8,171 bases of DNA from JADFOB01 sp964651325 (GTDB lineage: Bacteria > Planctomycetota > Phycisphaerae > UBA1845). The translations under genes and the position numbers were made by a program. Each line of letters begins with the position of its first letter. Position 1 is the first letter of the stretch. A model generated the notes under the pieces. That model searched no databases. It saw only the letters and a list, made by a program, of their open reading frames with translations, and was not told the DNA's origin. Below, one piece after another: positions 1 to 6,990 of this stretch. The stretch covers positions 1-8,171 of the forward strand of contig CAZYXP010000175.1 in the NCBI GenBank assembly GCA_964651325.1, in the 5' to 3' direction.

Positions 1-2
1 TC

Positions 3-890
3 GTGGTGATCGCCATCATCGCGTTGTTGATCTCGATCTTGCTTCCGAGCCTTTCGCGGGCTAGGGAGCTGAGCAAGCGTCTGGTCTGCCAGGCGAACAT
101 CAAGGGTGTAGGTACGTCGGCGAAAATCTACGCGAACGACAACAACGAGCGATGGATGAACGTACCGTTTGATCGCTCACTTGACCTCGGGAACAACGAG
201 CGCGTTCAATACACCGCGCCGGACGGCACGCCCGTGGGCACAGATCGAGATGAGCGGAGCTTCTCGAAGGACCCCGGAGCCAGCACCTCGGTCACCGTGA
301 CCCGGGCGTTCTGGATGCTGGTACGATCCGGCGATGTCACACCGAAGCAGTTCATCTGCCCAAGCGCGGGTGATGACGAGGATCCGACTCAGAACATCGA
401 TTTCTATTATGACTTCACGGATATCACCAACATCAGCTATGGCTACTTGGTTCCGTTCGGACCGCGCGACACGCAGCCTCGCGAAGGCGCTGACAACCGG
501 TTGATCATGGCGGCGGACCGCGGTCCCTTCTATGGCAGTTCGAGCCCGGATTGGGTTTCGCCCGAGACCGGCAACCTGTTGACGCTGGACGATGCCCCGC
601 GTAACTGGAAGCGGTTCAACTCAGGGAATCATGGTGGCGGAAACAATGGCGAAGGCCAAAATGCGCTCTTTGCCGACGGCCACGCGGCGTTCCACAGGAA
701 GCCTGCGATCGGTATCGATGGCGACAACATCTACACGCTCATCGATAGTGATGGATGGACACTTCCTGACGGCGACAACCGCATCCACGGCATCCCGGCT
801 ACGGAATTGTCGGGCGGTAACCCGTTCCCCGGCGACGACGCGCTTGGACCGGGAAAATGGGCATCCACGGATAGCTTGATCTACCCGTAG
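3..890 (+). CDS. Prepilin-type N-terminal cleavage/methylation domain protein (pseudopilin-like), 5' partial
   Basis: The gene enters from the left edge, and 295 codons plus the stop are visible. The first residues (VVIAIIALLISILLPSLSRA) are the second half of a type IV pilin/pseudopilin hydrophobic helix. The prepilin peptidase site (usually ..GFTLIELL) must therefore lie just upstream, and the GTG at position 3 is an internal Val rather than a start. The helix is followed by the usual amphipathic stretch with Cys29 (CQANIKGVG, fragment numbering) and by an FICPSA segment with Cys119. Near residues 220-227 is NALFADGH, the C-terminal ADGH-type motif common in the large planctomycete pseudopilin-like family (H-X9-DG/DUF1559-like). 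Such proteins are predicted to be processed by prepilin peptidase and exported by a type II secretion or type IV pilus-like machine. The exact substrate or role is unknown. A strong terminator follows 26 bp after the stop, so this ends a transcription unit. The ATPase gene further right is on the other strand and not in the same operon. Confidence 0.88.
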   Translation: MVIAIIALLISILLPSLSRARELSKRLVCQANIKGVGTSAKIYANDNNERWMNVPFDRSLDLGNNERVQYTAPDGTPVGTDRDERSFSKDPGASTSVTVTRAFWMLVRSGDVTPKQFICPSAGDDEDPTQNIDFYYDFTDITNISYGYLVPFGPRDTQPREGADNRLIMAADRGPFYGSSSPDWVSPETGNLLTLDDAPRNWKRFNSGNHGGGNNGEGQNALFADGHAAFHRKPAIGIDGDNIYTLIDSDGWTLPDGDNRIHGIPATELSGGNPFPGDDALGPGKWASTDSLIYP

Positions 891-916
891 GCGTCTTGCC
901 TTCTTGAGTTTCTTCG

Positions 917-952
917 GGACGACCCCCTGTTGTGGGGGGTCGTCCTTTTTTT
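917..952 (+). terminator. Intrinsic terminator of the pseudopilin gene
   Basis: An 11-bp perfect stem (917-927 pairs with 935-945, GGACGACCCCC against GGGGGTCGTCC) has a 7-nt loop and is followed directly by seven T residues (946-952). It lies 26 bp after the pseudopilin stop and 82 bp before the wecB start. It therefore separates the two genes into different transcription units. Confidence 0.93.
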
Positions 953-1034
953 GTGCGATGGTCGAGTCGTTTGGAGGCGATTTTCCATCAGCGCCTGATA
1001 CCCAGGCGTCCGAGTTTCGGGTAGACAACAGCGT

Positions 1035-2135
1035 ATGAAGCCACGAAGCATTATCTGTCTCTGCGCAGCACGACCGAATTTCATGAAGATCGCGCCGATC
1101 GTTGCTGCCCTGAAGAAATCTCCCCTGGCCGATCCGATGCTGGTCCACACCGGACAACATTACGACGCGAACATGAACCGCGTCTTCTTTGACGAGCTCG
1201 GTATCCCCAAACCAGATGTCCATCTCGACGTCGGCAGCGGTACTCACGCATCGCAAACGGCCGAGGTGCTCAAGCGCTTCGAACCGGTGTGCCTCGAACG
1301 GAAGCCGGATTGGGTGATCGTGGTCGGAGATGTGAACAGCACGCTGGCCGGCGCCCTGGTGGCCTCGAAGCTCGGCATTCGCATCGCCCACGTCGAAGCC
1401 GGGCTGCGCAGCTTCGACCGCACGATGCCGGAAGAGATCAACCGCGTGCTCACCGACGCCATCAGCGATCTCCTGTTGGTGACCGAACGCAGCGCGATCG
1501 CCAACCTGAAAGACGAAGGCATTGCGTCGTCGCGCGTTCACTTTGTCGGCAATGTCATGATCGATACGCTCACCCGCATGCGAGATCGAGCTGAAGCATC
1601 CGACATTCTTGCGCGGTTGGGGCTTTCACCTCAGGGGTACGCCCTCACCACGCTGCACCGCCCTGCCAACGTGGACTGTGCGGAGACGTTTGGCTCGATT
1701 CTTACGGGGCTCGAAGAAATCGCACGGAACTTGCCGGTCGTCTTTCCAATCCACCCGCGGACAAGACAAAACCTGGCCCATTTGGATTTGCTGGATCGGG
1801 TGGAGTCCGCCAACAACATCGTCCTGCTTGATCCGCTGGGCTACGTTGACTTCCTGAAGCTTATGGCCAACGCGGCGGTCGTCCTCACGGATTCGGGCGG
1901 GATTCAGGAAGAAACGACGATTCTCGGCGTTGCCTGCCTCACCGTTCGCGAGAATACCGAACGCCCCGTTACCATTTCGCACGGAACGAATCGCCTGGTT
2001 GGCTGCTGCGGCGAGGCGATGATCGCGGCCTATCAGCAGCTCAAGAGCGAAGCCCGGGCAAAGACGACGACGCCCGAACTCTGGGACGGGCATGCGGCCG
2101 AGCGGATTGTAGAGGTGATCGTCGCAGCGGACTGA
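1035..2135 (+). CDS. wecB: UDP-N-acetylglucosamine 2-epimerase (non-hydrolysing), WecB family
   Basis: The 366-residue protein is of normal length for the family (E. coli WecB is about 376). The family interconverts UDP-GlcNAc and UDP-ManNAc in the cytosol, feeding ManNAc-type sugars into surface polysaccharides. Visible landmarks are the N-terminal AARPNFMKIAP nucleotide-binding segment (11-21), HTGQHYD (38-44), GDVNST with Asp99 (98-103), HVEAGLRS with Glu121, MPEEINR (131-137), the LHRPANVD motif with His208 and Arg209, DSGGIQEE (286-293) and RENTERP (305-311). These match the substrate-binding and acid/base residues of the family, so it should be active. The ATG at 1035 is the only reasonable start, because an in-frame stop (996-998) lies just upstream with no other start codon between. 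There is no clear Shine-Dalgarno sequence. The gene has its own transcription unit after the 917-952 terminator, but I find no convincing promoter in 953-1034. No glycosyltransferase or sugar dehydrogenase gene adjoins it. It converges with the SRAP gene with a gap of only 17 bp and no visible terminator. Confidence 0.96.
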   Translation: MKPRSIICLCAARPNFMKIAPIVAALKKSPLADPMLVHTGQHYDANMNRVFFDELGIPKPDVHLDVGSGTHASQTAEVLKRFEPVCLERKPDWVIVVGDVNSTLAGALVASKLGIRIAHVEAGLRSFDRTMPEEINRVLTDAISDLLLVTERSAIANLKDEGIASSRVHFVGNVMIDTLTRMRDRAEASDILARLGLSPQGYALTTLHRPANVDCAETFGSILTGLEEIARNLPVVFPIHPRTRQNLAHLDLLDRVESANNIVLLDPLGYVDFLKLMANAAVVLTDSGGIQEETTILGVACLTVRENTERPVTISHGTNRLVGCCGEAMIAAYQQLKSEARAKTTTPELWDGHAAERIVEVIVAAD

Positions 2136-2152
2136 CGCCATAGCGCGCGACT

Positions 2153-2824
2153 CTACACGGCGATCGGCGCAATGCAGCGGGGGCCTTCGTTGCGCGGATT
2201 GCTGACGTACGCATCGACCGGTCGAACCGCCAAATTCGAAGCGGGACAGGGCGCCAGCAAAGCACGAAGCGAGTCCACAGCCTGATTCGTCGGATCGAGC
2301 CACGCGTCGTAATCGGCGCGGCCGAGAATCGCGGGCATGCGATTGTGGATCGGGGCAAGCAACTCATTGGGCGGGACCGTAAGAATCGTGCAAGATTCGA
2401 TGGTTTCCCCACCGCCCTGGAACGACTCATAGAGTCCGGCGAAGGCGAGCAGGCCCCCCTCGGCGGCGGAGATGAATTGCGGCGTCTTGGCAGACCCCTC
2501 TTTTTTCCATTCGAAGAACCCATCGGCGGGAATCAGGCAGCGGCGCACGCGAAAGGCCGCGCGGAACGATGGTTTGGCGTGGGCCGTCTCACTACGCGCG
2601 TTGATCATCCGGTTTCCGATCGCCGGATCGGAGGCCCAGGAGGGGATCAGCCCCCATCGCAGAAAATGAAAACCCCGGGGCGATGCGTCCGATGCGACAC
2701 GGACCACGCCCACGTCCTGCGTAGGCGCGATGTTGTATCGCGGCGTGATTGGCGGAGGCGTCGGCAGTTGAAACCATCGGGCGACCACGTCAGCCGGTGA
2801 GCTCAGCGTGAATCTTCCACACAT
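2153..2824 (-). CDS. yedK: SRAP domain protein, abasic-site DNA-protein crosslinker (YedK/HMCES family)
   Basis: The 223-residue protein begins MCGRF, so Cys2 becomes the N-terminal catalytic cysteine after Met removal. Known family members (bacterial YedK, human HMCES) use this Cys to form a thiazolidine crosslink with abasic sites in single-stranded DNA, shielding them at replication forks. The other active-site residues sit at the YedK numbering: Asn75 in MINARSE (73-79), Glu105 in DGFFEW (101-106) and His160 in the IHNRMP motif (159-164). RYNIAPTQ (29-36) and RWGLIPSWA (56-64) are further family signatures. All key residues are present and the length is typical, so it should be functional. 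The start is fixed by Cys2 and by a strong GAGGAGG ribosome binding site 5 nt upstream. That site overlaps the stop of the secretion ATPase gene (10-bp intergenic gap), implying co-transcription and probably translational coupling. It is the last gene of the leftward unit, and no terminator is visible after it. Confidence 0.96.
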   Translation of the reverse strand: MCGRFTLSSPADVVARWFQLPTPPPITPRYNIAPTQDVGVVRVASDASPRGFHFLRWGLIPSWASDPAIGNRMINARSETAHAKPSFRAAFRVRRCLIPADGFFEWKKEGSAKTPQFISAAEGGLLAFAGLYESFQGGGETIESCTILTVPPNELLAPIHNRMPAILGRADYDAWLDPTNQAVDSLRALLAPCPASNLAVRPVDAYVSNPRNEGPRCIAPIAV

Positions 2825-2829
2825 GCCGG

Positions 2830-2836
2830 CCTCCTC
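2830..2836 (-). promoter_or_regulatory. Shine-Dalgarno of the SRAP gene, overlapping the ATPase stop codon
   Basis: Read on the - strand the site is GAGGAGG, 5 nt before the SRAP ATG. Its first two bases fall in the TGA stop of the upstream ATPase gene (2835-2837). Ribosomes ending the ATPase are thus positioned to re-initiate on SRAP. Confidence 0.8.
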
Positions 2837-4511
2837 AGATTTCGGATCGGGTTACGCGAAGCGCTTCTTCGAGCGTGGTGAGCCCGGAGTTGACTTTGGT
2901 CATGGCGTCGTCGCGCAGTGTGATGGCGCCATGGGTGCGCGCATAGGCTTCCATCGCATCGGTGGTTTGCTTTTCCATCACCATGGCAGAAAGCCCGGCA
3001 TCAAACGGGACAAACTCAAAAATACCCACACGGTCGAGGTAGCCGCTGCGCGCACAGCGCGAACAGCCTTGCCCGCGGTAGGCCTGAACGCTAGTCCGGT
3101 CGGCGGGGACGCGCATGATCTTCCGCTCGGTCTCGTTGGGTTCATAGGCGTGCTTGCAGTTCGTGCAAATCTTGCGCACCAAGCGTTGGGCCAGCACACC
3201 AATCAGCGCGCTGGCGACCAGATAGGATTCACAACCCATGTCCAACAGACGGGTAACGGCGCCCACGGCGGTGTTGGTGTGCAAGGTGGCGAAGACCAAG
3301 TGCCCCGTTAGGGACGCCTCCAGCGCCAGGTGGGCGGTTTCTTCATCGCGGATCTCGCCGACCATGATGACGTCCGGATCGTGGCGGAGGATGCTGCGCA
3401 GCGCTTTGGGGAACGATACGCCGAATTCGGAATCGACCTGAACCTGATTGATCCCAGCCATGTCGTACTCAACCGGATCCTCAACGGTGATGATGTGTTT
3501 GTCGATGGAATTGATTTCCTGCAAGGCCGCGTAGAGCGTCGTGGACTTGCCACTTCCCGTGGGGCCCGTAAGCAGCAGGATACCAAAGGGCCGATGGATC
3601 AGCCGCTCGAACGCCTGGCGCAGTTCGGTGCCCATGCCGAGGACTTCCAACGTCAACCGCGATCGATCTTGAGCCAGCAGGCGCAGGGTGGCCCGCTCGC
3701 CGCGGGCCGTCGGAATCACGGCCACGCGAACGTCGATCTCCTGATCGAAGCTGCGGTGGGAAAATCGACCGTCCTGCGGATGGCGCCGTTCGGTGATGTC
3801 AAGGGTCGCGAGCACCTTGATGCGCGAGAGCAGCGCCGACGCCACCTCCAACGGGAACGCCCGGGATTCGATCATGCGTCCGTCGATTCTCAGGCGCACA
3901 CGCAGCCGATCCGTTTCCGATTCAATATGAATATCGCTGGCGCGGCGATCGACCGCTTCGTCGATAATGCTGTCAAACTGCTCGGACATGTTGAGCCCCG
4001 TTGCGGACTCCGTGGCTACGGCGGCGGCGAGCGGCGCCGTGACGGTGTAGGTGGCTCCCTGCTGGCGGGCGTGGCCGTAGATGCTGTCGATGGCTTCGAG
4101 AATCTGGTAGCGCGGACTGACTACGTATTGAATCGGCCGCTCAAACCGACCGGCGAGCACCGCATGGACGGAGGGATCGAAGGGGTCGGCCACCACGGCC
4201 ACCAATTGCCCGGCTACCTCGCCGAACAGAATGCACTGCTTGATACGCGCGATGTTCTCGGGCAGGGTCAACACCCATGCACGCGTCGGCGGTCGCCGCG
4301 TCAAATCCAGAAAGCGAAGCCCGGCCAGTTCCGAATAGGTCTTGGCGACGTCCGCCTCGCTGACGACGTCGTTGGCCTCGAGGACCGTTACCAGCGCCAG
4401 GCCCATCGTTTCCGACTCGCGGCGATAGGTCGTCAGCCCGACCGCGGTTACGGCGCCGTCATTGAGCAGCTTGGACACAATGGTATGTTCAGCGGCTTCC
4501 GCGGCGATCAT
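2835..4511 (-). CDS. GspE/PilB-family type II secretion / type IV pilus assembly ATPase
   Basis: The 558-residue protein is a complete hexameric traffic ATPase. These cytoplasmic motors drive pilus or pseudopilus assembly at the inner membrane. Residues about 35-146 form a GspE-type N-terminal domain (SEADVAKTYSELAGLRFLDL, then AVVADPFDP and a YQILEAIDSIYG end). The catalytic domain has the Walker A GPTGSGKST (316-324, Lys322), the Asp box ITVEDPVEY (341-349), the Walker B region MVGEIRDEET (383-392, Glu386) and the His box TGHLVFATLHTN (402-413). A zinc-type pair of CxxC motifs is present (Cys449/Cys452 and Cys483/Cys486), as in extension ATPases of the GspE/PilB/MshE group and usually not in PilT retraction motors. 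Length is closer to PilB than to GspE, and I cannot decide between them. The start is supported by AGGAG 9 nt upstream. The phosphatase gene lies 134 bp upstream and the SRAP gene 10 bp downstream. No gspF/pilC, secretin or prepilin peptidase gene is in the window. Confidence 0.95.
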   Translation of the reverse strand: MIAAEAAEHTIVSKLLNDGAVTAVGLTTYRRESETMGLALVTVLEANDVVSEADVAKTYSELAGLRFLDLTRRPPTRAWVLTLPENIARIKQCILFGEVAGQLVAVVADPFDPSVHAVLAGRFERPIQYVVSPRYQILEAIDSIYGHARQQGATYTVTAPLAAAVATESATGLNMSEQFDSIIDEAVDRRASDIHIESETDRLRVRLRIDGRMIESRAFPLEVASALLSRIKVLATLDITERRHPQDGRFSHRSFDQEIDVRVAVIPTARGERATLRLLAQDRSRLTLEVLGMGTELRQAFERLIHRPFGILLLTGPTGSGKSTTLYAALQEINSIDKHIITVEDPVEYDMAGINQVQVDSEFGVSFPKALRSILRHDPDVIMVGEIRDEETAHLALEASLTGHLVFATLHTNTAVGAVTRLLDMGCESYLVASALIGVLAQRLVRKICTNCKHAYEPNETERKIMRVPADRTSVQAYRGQGCSRCARSGYLDRVGIFEFVPFDAGLSAMVMEKQTTDAMEAYARTHGAITLRDDAMTKVNSGLTTLEEALRVTRSEI

Positions 4512-4520
4512 GGATGCGCT

Positions 4521-4525
4521 CTCCT
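4521..4525 (-). promoter_or_regulatory. Shine-Dalgarno of the secretion ATPase gene
   Basis: The - strand reads AGGAG, 9 nt before the ATG at 4511. It supports this start over the internal Met36. I see no convincing promoter in the 134-bp spacer (4512-4645), so read-through from the phosphatase gene is the simplest way to express the ATPase. Confidence 0.65.
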
Positions 4526-4645
4526 ACACGCGTCTCGTCTCTGCCCGGATCACATCCTTTGGCGCCGGATCGTGGTATCGGCCCCCGTCATGGCCCATCC
4601 GTGTTGACGCGCACCCAGCCGGCAGGCAGGCCGCGCACCAAACGC

Positions 4646-6259
4646 TCAACGGTGCGAGAGCACCAGAACAAGCGCATCATCATCCGGCTGAGCGCCGCTC
4701 AAGTGCGTCTCTAGAGCCGTAGTGATGCTCGTCAGCAGTTCACCCGCCGGAAGAAAGAGATCGCGATCAAGCAACAGCTCGTGCAACCGCTGATCGCCCA
4801 TGGGCTCACCGGCGGTGCTCACCGCCTGGGGCACGCCATCAGTATGGCAAATGACACGAAACGCCTCTGGGATATCCGCCCTGGTGAATTCATACACGTA
4901 GTCCGCATCGACGCCGAGGACCAATGAGGGCTGGTCTAGGGTGATCAAACGCCCCGAGCCTATCATCAGCAACGGGGGCATCCCGCCGGCGTTGATGTAT
5001 GCGATCTTGCCCGCGGACAGATCGATTCCTACGTAGGTGCAGGGAAGTATTTGCCGCGTGGCCATGGCGACGATCATGCGGTTGAGTTCGTCGAACATCG
5101 GCGCCGGATCCATCAGCGCGTCTTGAGACACGGAAAGCGCCGTTCGCACGGCGGCCATCATGGAACAAGCCTGGGTGATTCCGGCAATCCCGTGGCCGCC
5201 GCCGTCCACGATGAACAGGCAGCAACGCTGTCCGTCGATGTGCATCACGTCGCAAAAATCGCCGCAGCGAACGCGCCCGGGCAGACACTTGGCCGCAACC
5301 TCGAACGCATCACTCGACGCGGGAACCGGGCCAAGCGACCGTTGAACCCGCCGGATCGTCGTCATCCACGCGGCGCCTTCCCGTACGGCCGATTGGGTGA
5401 GCTTGCGTGAAGCGGCGGCCACCTGAGCGCCGATTACGGCGCCGGCCGCGATGCTGTATTGCAAGGCGGCCCCGGAAAACGGTTTCTTGGATTGGGGGCG
5501 ATCGACGTAGAGCACGCCGACCACGTCACCGTGATAGACCAAGGGCGCAACAATCGCGGTGGACGCGAACCCCGATTTCAAATCGATCTTGCCGGCGGTT
5601 TGGGGATAATGCCCGCCGACCGACTGCAACACGGGCGCCAGCGCAAAGGACTGGCTGACGGGCGTAACGGATTCACCGGGCGAGGCCACCATCGCGCGAT
5701 GGGCGAGCGGAATCAGGTCCGTTTTGGATTCGCCGCGCAACGCCACAAACCCTCTCTCCGCTTTGAGTTCTAGAATAACCCTTGAGAGTGCATTTCCTGC
5801 TATGTCTTCAGCCCGGGCGGTTAGCGGCTGTTCTCCGAACAACTGGGTCAGCGCCTCTACCTGCGCCATGGCCAGGGAAAGGGGCGCTTTGGTTTTGATC
5901 CAGTCGCAGTGGGGCGGCTCGTTCCGGTCAGGCGTCAGAAAATCCAAACTGATTTTTTGTGCCGGGGAATTGTCGTCAACAAATTCGAGGACAAAATCGC
6001 CGACCCGAATGATGTCTCCGGGATTCAGCAACGTCTCCGTTACCATTTCGCCGTTGACATAGGTCTTGTTGCGGCTGCCCAGATCACGAATGCGGAAGCG
6101 GCCCTCTCGCTCGAGATCGATGCGTACGTGTTCGCGCGAGATCAGATCGTCATCGAAGGTGAGTTGGCACGAGTCCGCGCGCCCGATGATGAAGTGCTCG
6201 GAATCCAACGCCCGCATTTGCAGATGTGATTCCTGATCCATAAATCGAAGCAGTGCCAT
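4646..6259 (-). CDS. FHA-GAF-SpoIIE (PP2C-type) serine/threonine phosphatase
   Basis: The 537-residue cytosolic signalling protein has three domains. An FHA domain (about 1-95) binds phosphothreonine peptides and shows GR (26-27), SREH (41-44) and YVNG (67-70). A GAF-like sensor domain (about 130-285) has the APLVYHGDVVGVLYVDRP strand pattern. A SpoIIE/PP2C phosphatase domain (about 310-535) keeps the metal-binding acids: Asp334 and Asp337 in CGDFCD, Asp352 in VDGGGHG, Asp474 in HTDGVPQA and Asp527/528 near the C-terminus. The usual GGDFYD and SGHG motifs are altered (CGDFCD, GGHG), but the metal ligands remain, so activity is likely. The start was chosen at ATG 6259. A longer in-frame reading to 6514 would run through the HU gene's terminator (6451-6491), adds 85 low-complexity residues without a domain, and is not needed for the FHA fold. 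No Shine-Dalgarno is visible, but a promoter-like element ends 7 nt before the ATG, suggesting leaderless translation. No partner kinase or anti-sigma factor is present. The next gene downstream is the GspE/PilB-like ATPase. Confidence 0.9.
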   Translation of the reverse strand: MALLRFMDQESHLQMRALDSEHFIIGRADSCQLTFDDDLISREHVRIDLEREGRFRIRDLGSRNKTYVNGEMVTETLLNPGDIIRVGDFVLEFVDDNSPAQKISLDFLTPDRNEPPHCDWIKTKAPLSLAMAQVEALTQLFGEQPLTARAEDIAGNALSRVILELKAERGFVALRGESKTDLIPLAHRAMVASPGESVTPVSQSFALAPVLQSVGGHYPQTAGKIDLKSGFASTAIVAPLVYHGDVVGVLYVDRPQSKKPFSGAALQYSIAAGAVIGAQVAAASRKLTQSAVREGAAWMTTIRRVQRSLGPVPASSDAFEVAAKCLPGRVRCGDFCDVMHIDGQRCCLFIVDGGGHGIAGITQACSMMAAVRTALSVSQDALMDPAPMFDELNRMIVAMATRQILPCTYVGIDLSAGKIAYINAGGMPPLLMIGSGRLITLDQPSLVLGVDADYVYEFTRADIPEAFRVICHTDGVPQAVSTAGEPMGDQRLHELLLDRDLFLPAGELLTSITTALETHLSGAQPDDDALVLVLSHR

Positions 6260-6266
6260 GGCATGG

Positions 6267-6294
6267 ACTATACCTGCAACCAATCGAGACGCAA
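6267..6294 (-). promoter_or_regulatory. Predicted promoter of the FHA-GAF-SpoIIE gene (probably leaderless)
   Basis: On the - strand, TTGCGT (6294-6289), a 16-nt spacer and TATAGT (6272-6267) resemble sigma70-type -35 and -10 elements. Only 7 nt separate the -10 from the ATG at 6259, so transcription would start at or next to the start codon. No ribosome binding site is present, which fits a leaderless mRNA. Confidence 0.5.
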
Positions 6295-6450
6295 GCCGGC
6301 GGCAATCGCGCGACGCGGGGCGTTTTTGCAACTGCATCGTTGATTGGAGTTGGAGGTTGAGGGCCTGCGGAGGCGAAGCCGGTTCAAGCGTTGGAGGCCG
6401 AGCAGCTTGACGTGGGACACACCCGAGGGCGAGCGTGCTACGGGCGCATG

Positions 6451-6491
6451 AAAAACGCCCGCGGGGGGTTTGAGCCGACCGCGGGCGTTTT
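6451..6491 (-). terminator. Intrinsic terminator of the HU-like gene
   Basis: The arms 6452-6462 and 6481-6491 (AAAACGCCCGC against GCGGGCGTTTT) form an 11-bp perfect stem. It can extend by two G-C pairs, leaving a loop of about 14 nt. On the - strand the 3' arm ends in a run of five T. It lies about 77 bp after the HU-like stop. The symmetric A/T tails mean it could also act on + strand transcripts. It separates the HU-like gene from the phosphatase gene. Confidence 0.85.
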
Positions 6492-6568
6492 GCTTCGTTT
6501 GCACCGTCGCTCACCGAGCGTACGGCCTACGCGTGGCGATCACGCGCACCGGTGATCCAGGCCTAAAC

Positions 6569-6910
6569 CTAGACCATGTCCTTCAGGCCTTTGAGTGCCA
6601 GAACCTTGACCACGTTGCGCGCGGGCTTGGCTTTGAACATCATCTCTTCGCCGGTGAAGGGGTTGGTGCCCTTGCGGGCCTTGGTGGCGGGCTTGCGCAC
6701 GACTTTGATCTTCATCAGTCCGGGCACGGTAAACACGCCGGGGCCTCGCTTGCCGAGGTCCTTCTTGATCATCGTGGCCAGCCCATCGAAGAGCCCGGCG
6801 ACTTGCTTGCGCGTCATTTCCGCCCCTTCCGCGAGATCGCCGAAGACCTGTGATTTCGTCTTTGCCTTGACCGCCGTCGCGGCCTTTTTCTTCGCTTTCT
6901 TCTTTGCCAT
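6569..6910 (-). CDS. HU-family DNA-binding protein with Lys/Ala-rich N-terminal tail
   Basis: The 113-residue protein is a nucleoid-associated HU/IHF-like protein that would bend and compact DNA as a dimer. Residues 1-19 are a basic, alanine-rich tail (MAKKKAKKKAATAVKAKTK), resembling histone H1-like tails. Residues about 20-57 are the helical dimerisation part (SQVFGDLAEGAEMTRKQVAG). Residues 60-90 hold the beta-arm with RKPATKARKGTNPFTGEE, where NPFTG corresponds to the HU NPxTG turn that intercalates DNA. KAKPARNVVKVLALKGLKDMV closes the fold. The arm and tail resemble the long-tailed HU variants of planctomycetes and other non-proteobacteria. The start at 6910 is chosen over the longer in-frame ATG at 6946, because AAAGGA lies 8 nt upstream and the Lys-rich tail begins there. 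The gene is monocistronic, with its own promoter (6962-6990) and terminator (6451-6491). Confidence 0.93.
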   Translation of the reverse strand: MAKKKAKKKAATAVKAKTKSQVFGDLAEGAEMTRKQVAGLFDGLATMIKKDLGKRGPGVFTVPGLMKIKVVRKPATKARKGTNPFTGEEMMFKAKPARNVVKVLALKGLKDMV

Positions 6911-6918
6911 TGTCGTTA

Positions 6919-6924
6919 TCCTTT
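6919..6924 (-). promoter_or_regulatory. Shine-Dalgarno of the HU-like gene
   Basis: The - strand reads AAAGGA with 8 nt to the ATG at 6910. It decides the start against the in-frame ATG 12 codons upstream. Confidence 0.7.
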
Positions 6925-6961
6925 CTCTATTGCCATGCCATCCCATGGACGACTAGCCGGA

Positions 6962-6990
6962 ACTCTAAGCGCGCCGATACGCGAATTCAA
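6962..6990 (-). promoter_or_regulatory. Predicted promoter of the HU-like gene
   Basis: On the - strand, TTGAAT (6990-6985), a 17-nt spacer and TAGAGT (6967-6962) match sigma70-type boxes at 4 of 6 positions each. The leader before the ATG at 6910 would be about 45 nt and includes the Shine-Dalgarno. An A/T-rich block (about 6991-7025) lies immediately upstream and could act as an UP element, as expected for a highly expressed nucleoid protein. Confidence 0.5.

Noticed and set aside
621..1541. 306-codon - strand ORF across the pseudopilin end and the wecB start
   Set aside because: It is antisense to two recognised genes and spans the 917-952 terminator. No protein pattern is visible.
2041..2523. 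160-codon - strand ORF overlapping the SRAP gene and the wecB end
   Set aside because: It is a frame shadow of the SRAP gene with Arg/Ser/Pro-rich translation and no motif.
3330..4607. 425-codon + strand ORF antisense to the secretion ATPase
   Set aside because: It lies opposite a strongly conserved gene in a GC-rich genome, where long antisense frames are common. Its translation shows no domain, and it extends only slightly beyond the ATPase start.
6300..6420. TTGGAG-like short repeats upstream of the phosphatase gene (6341-6362 and 6391-6397)
   Set aside because: The repeats are short and irregular, with no constant spacing. This is not enough to call an operator or repeat array.
6260..6514. 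85-codon N-terminal extension of the FHA-GAF-SpoIIE protein (start at 6514)
   Set aside because: It runs through the HU gene's terminator hairpin (6451-6491) and the predicted phosphatase promoter, its composition is low complexity, and the FHA domain is complete from ATG 6259.
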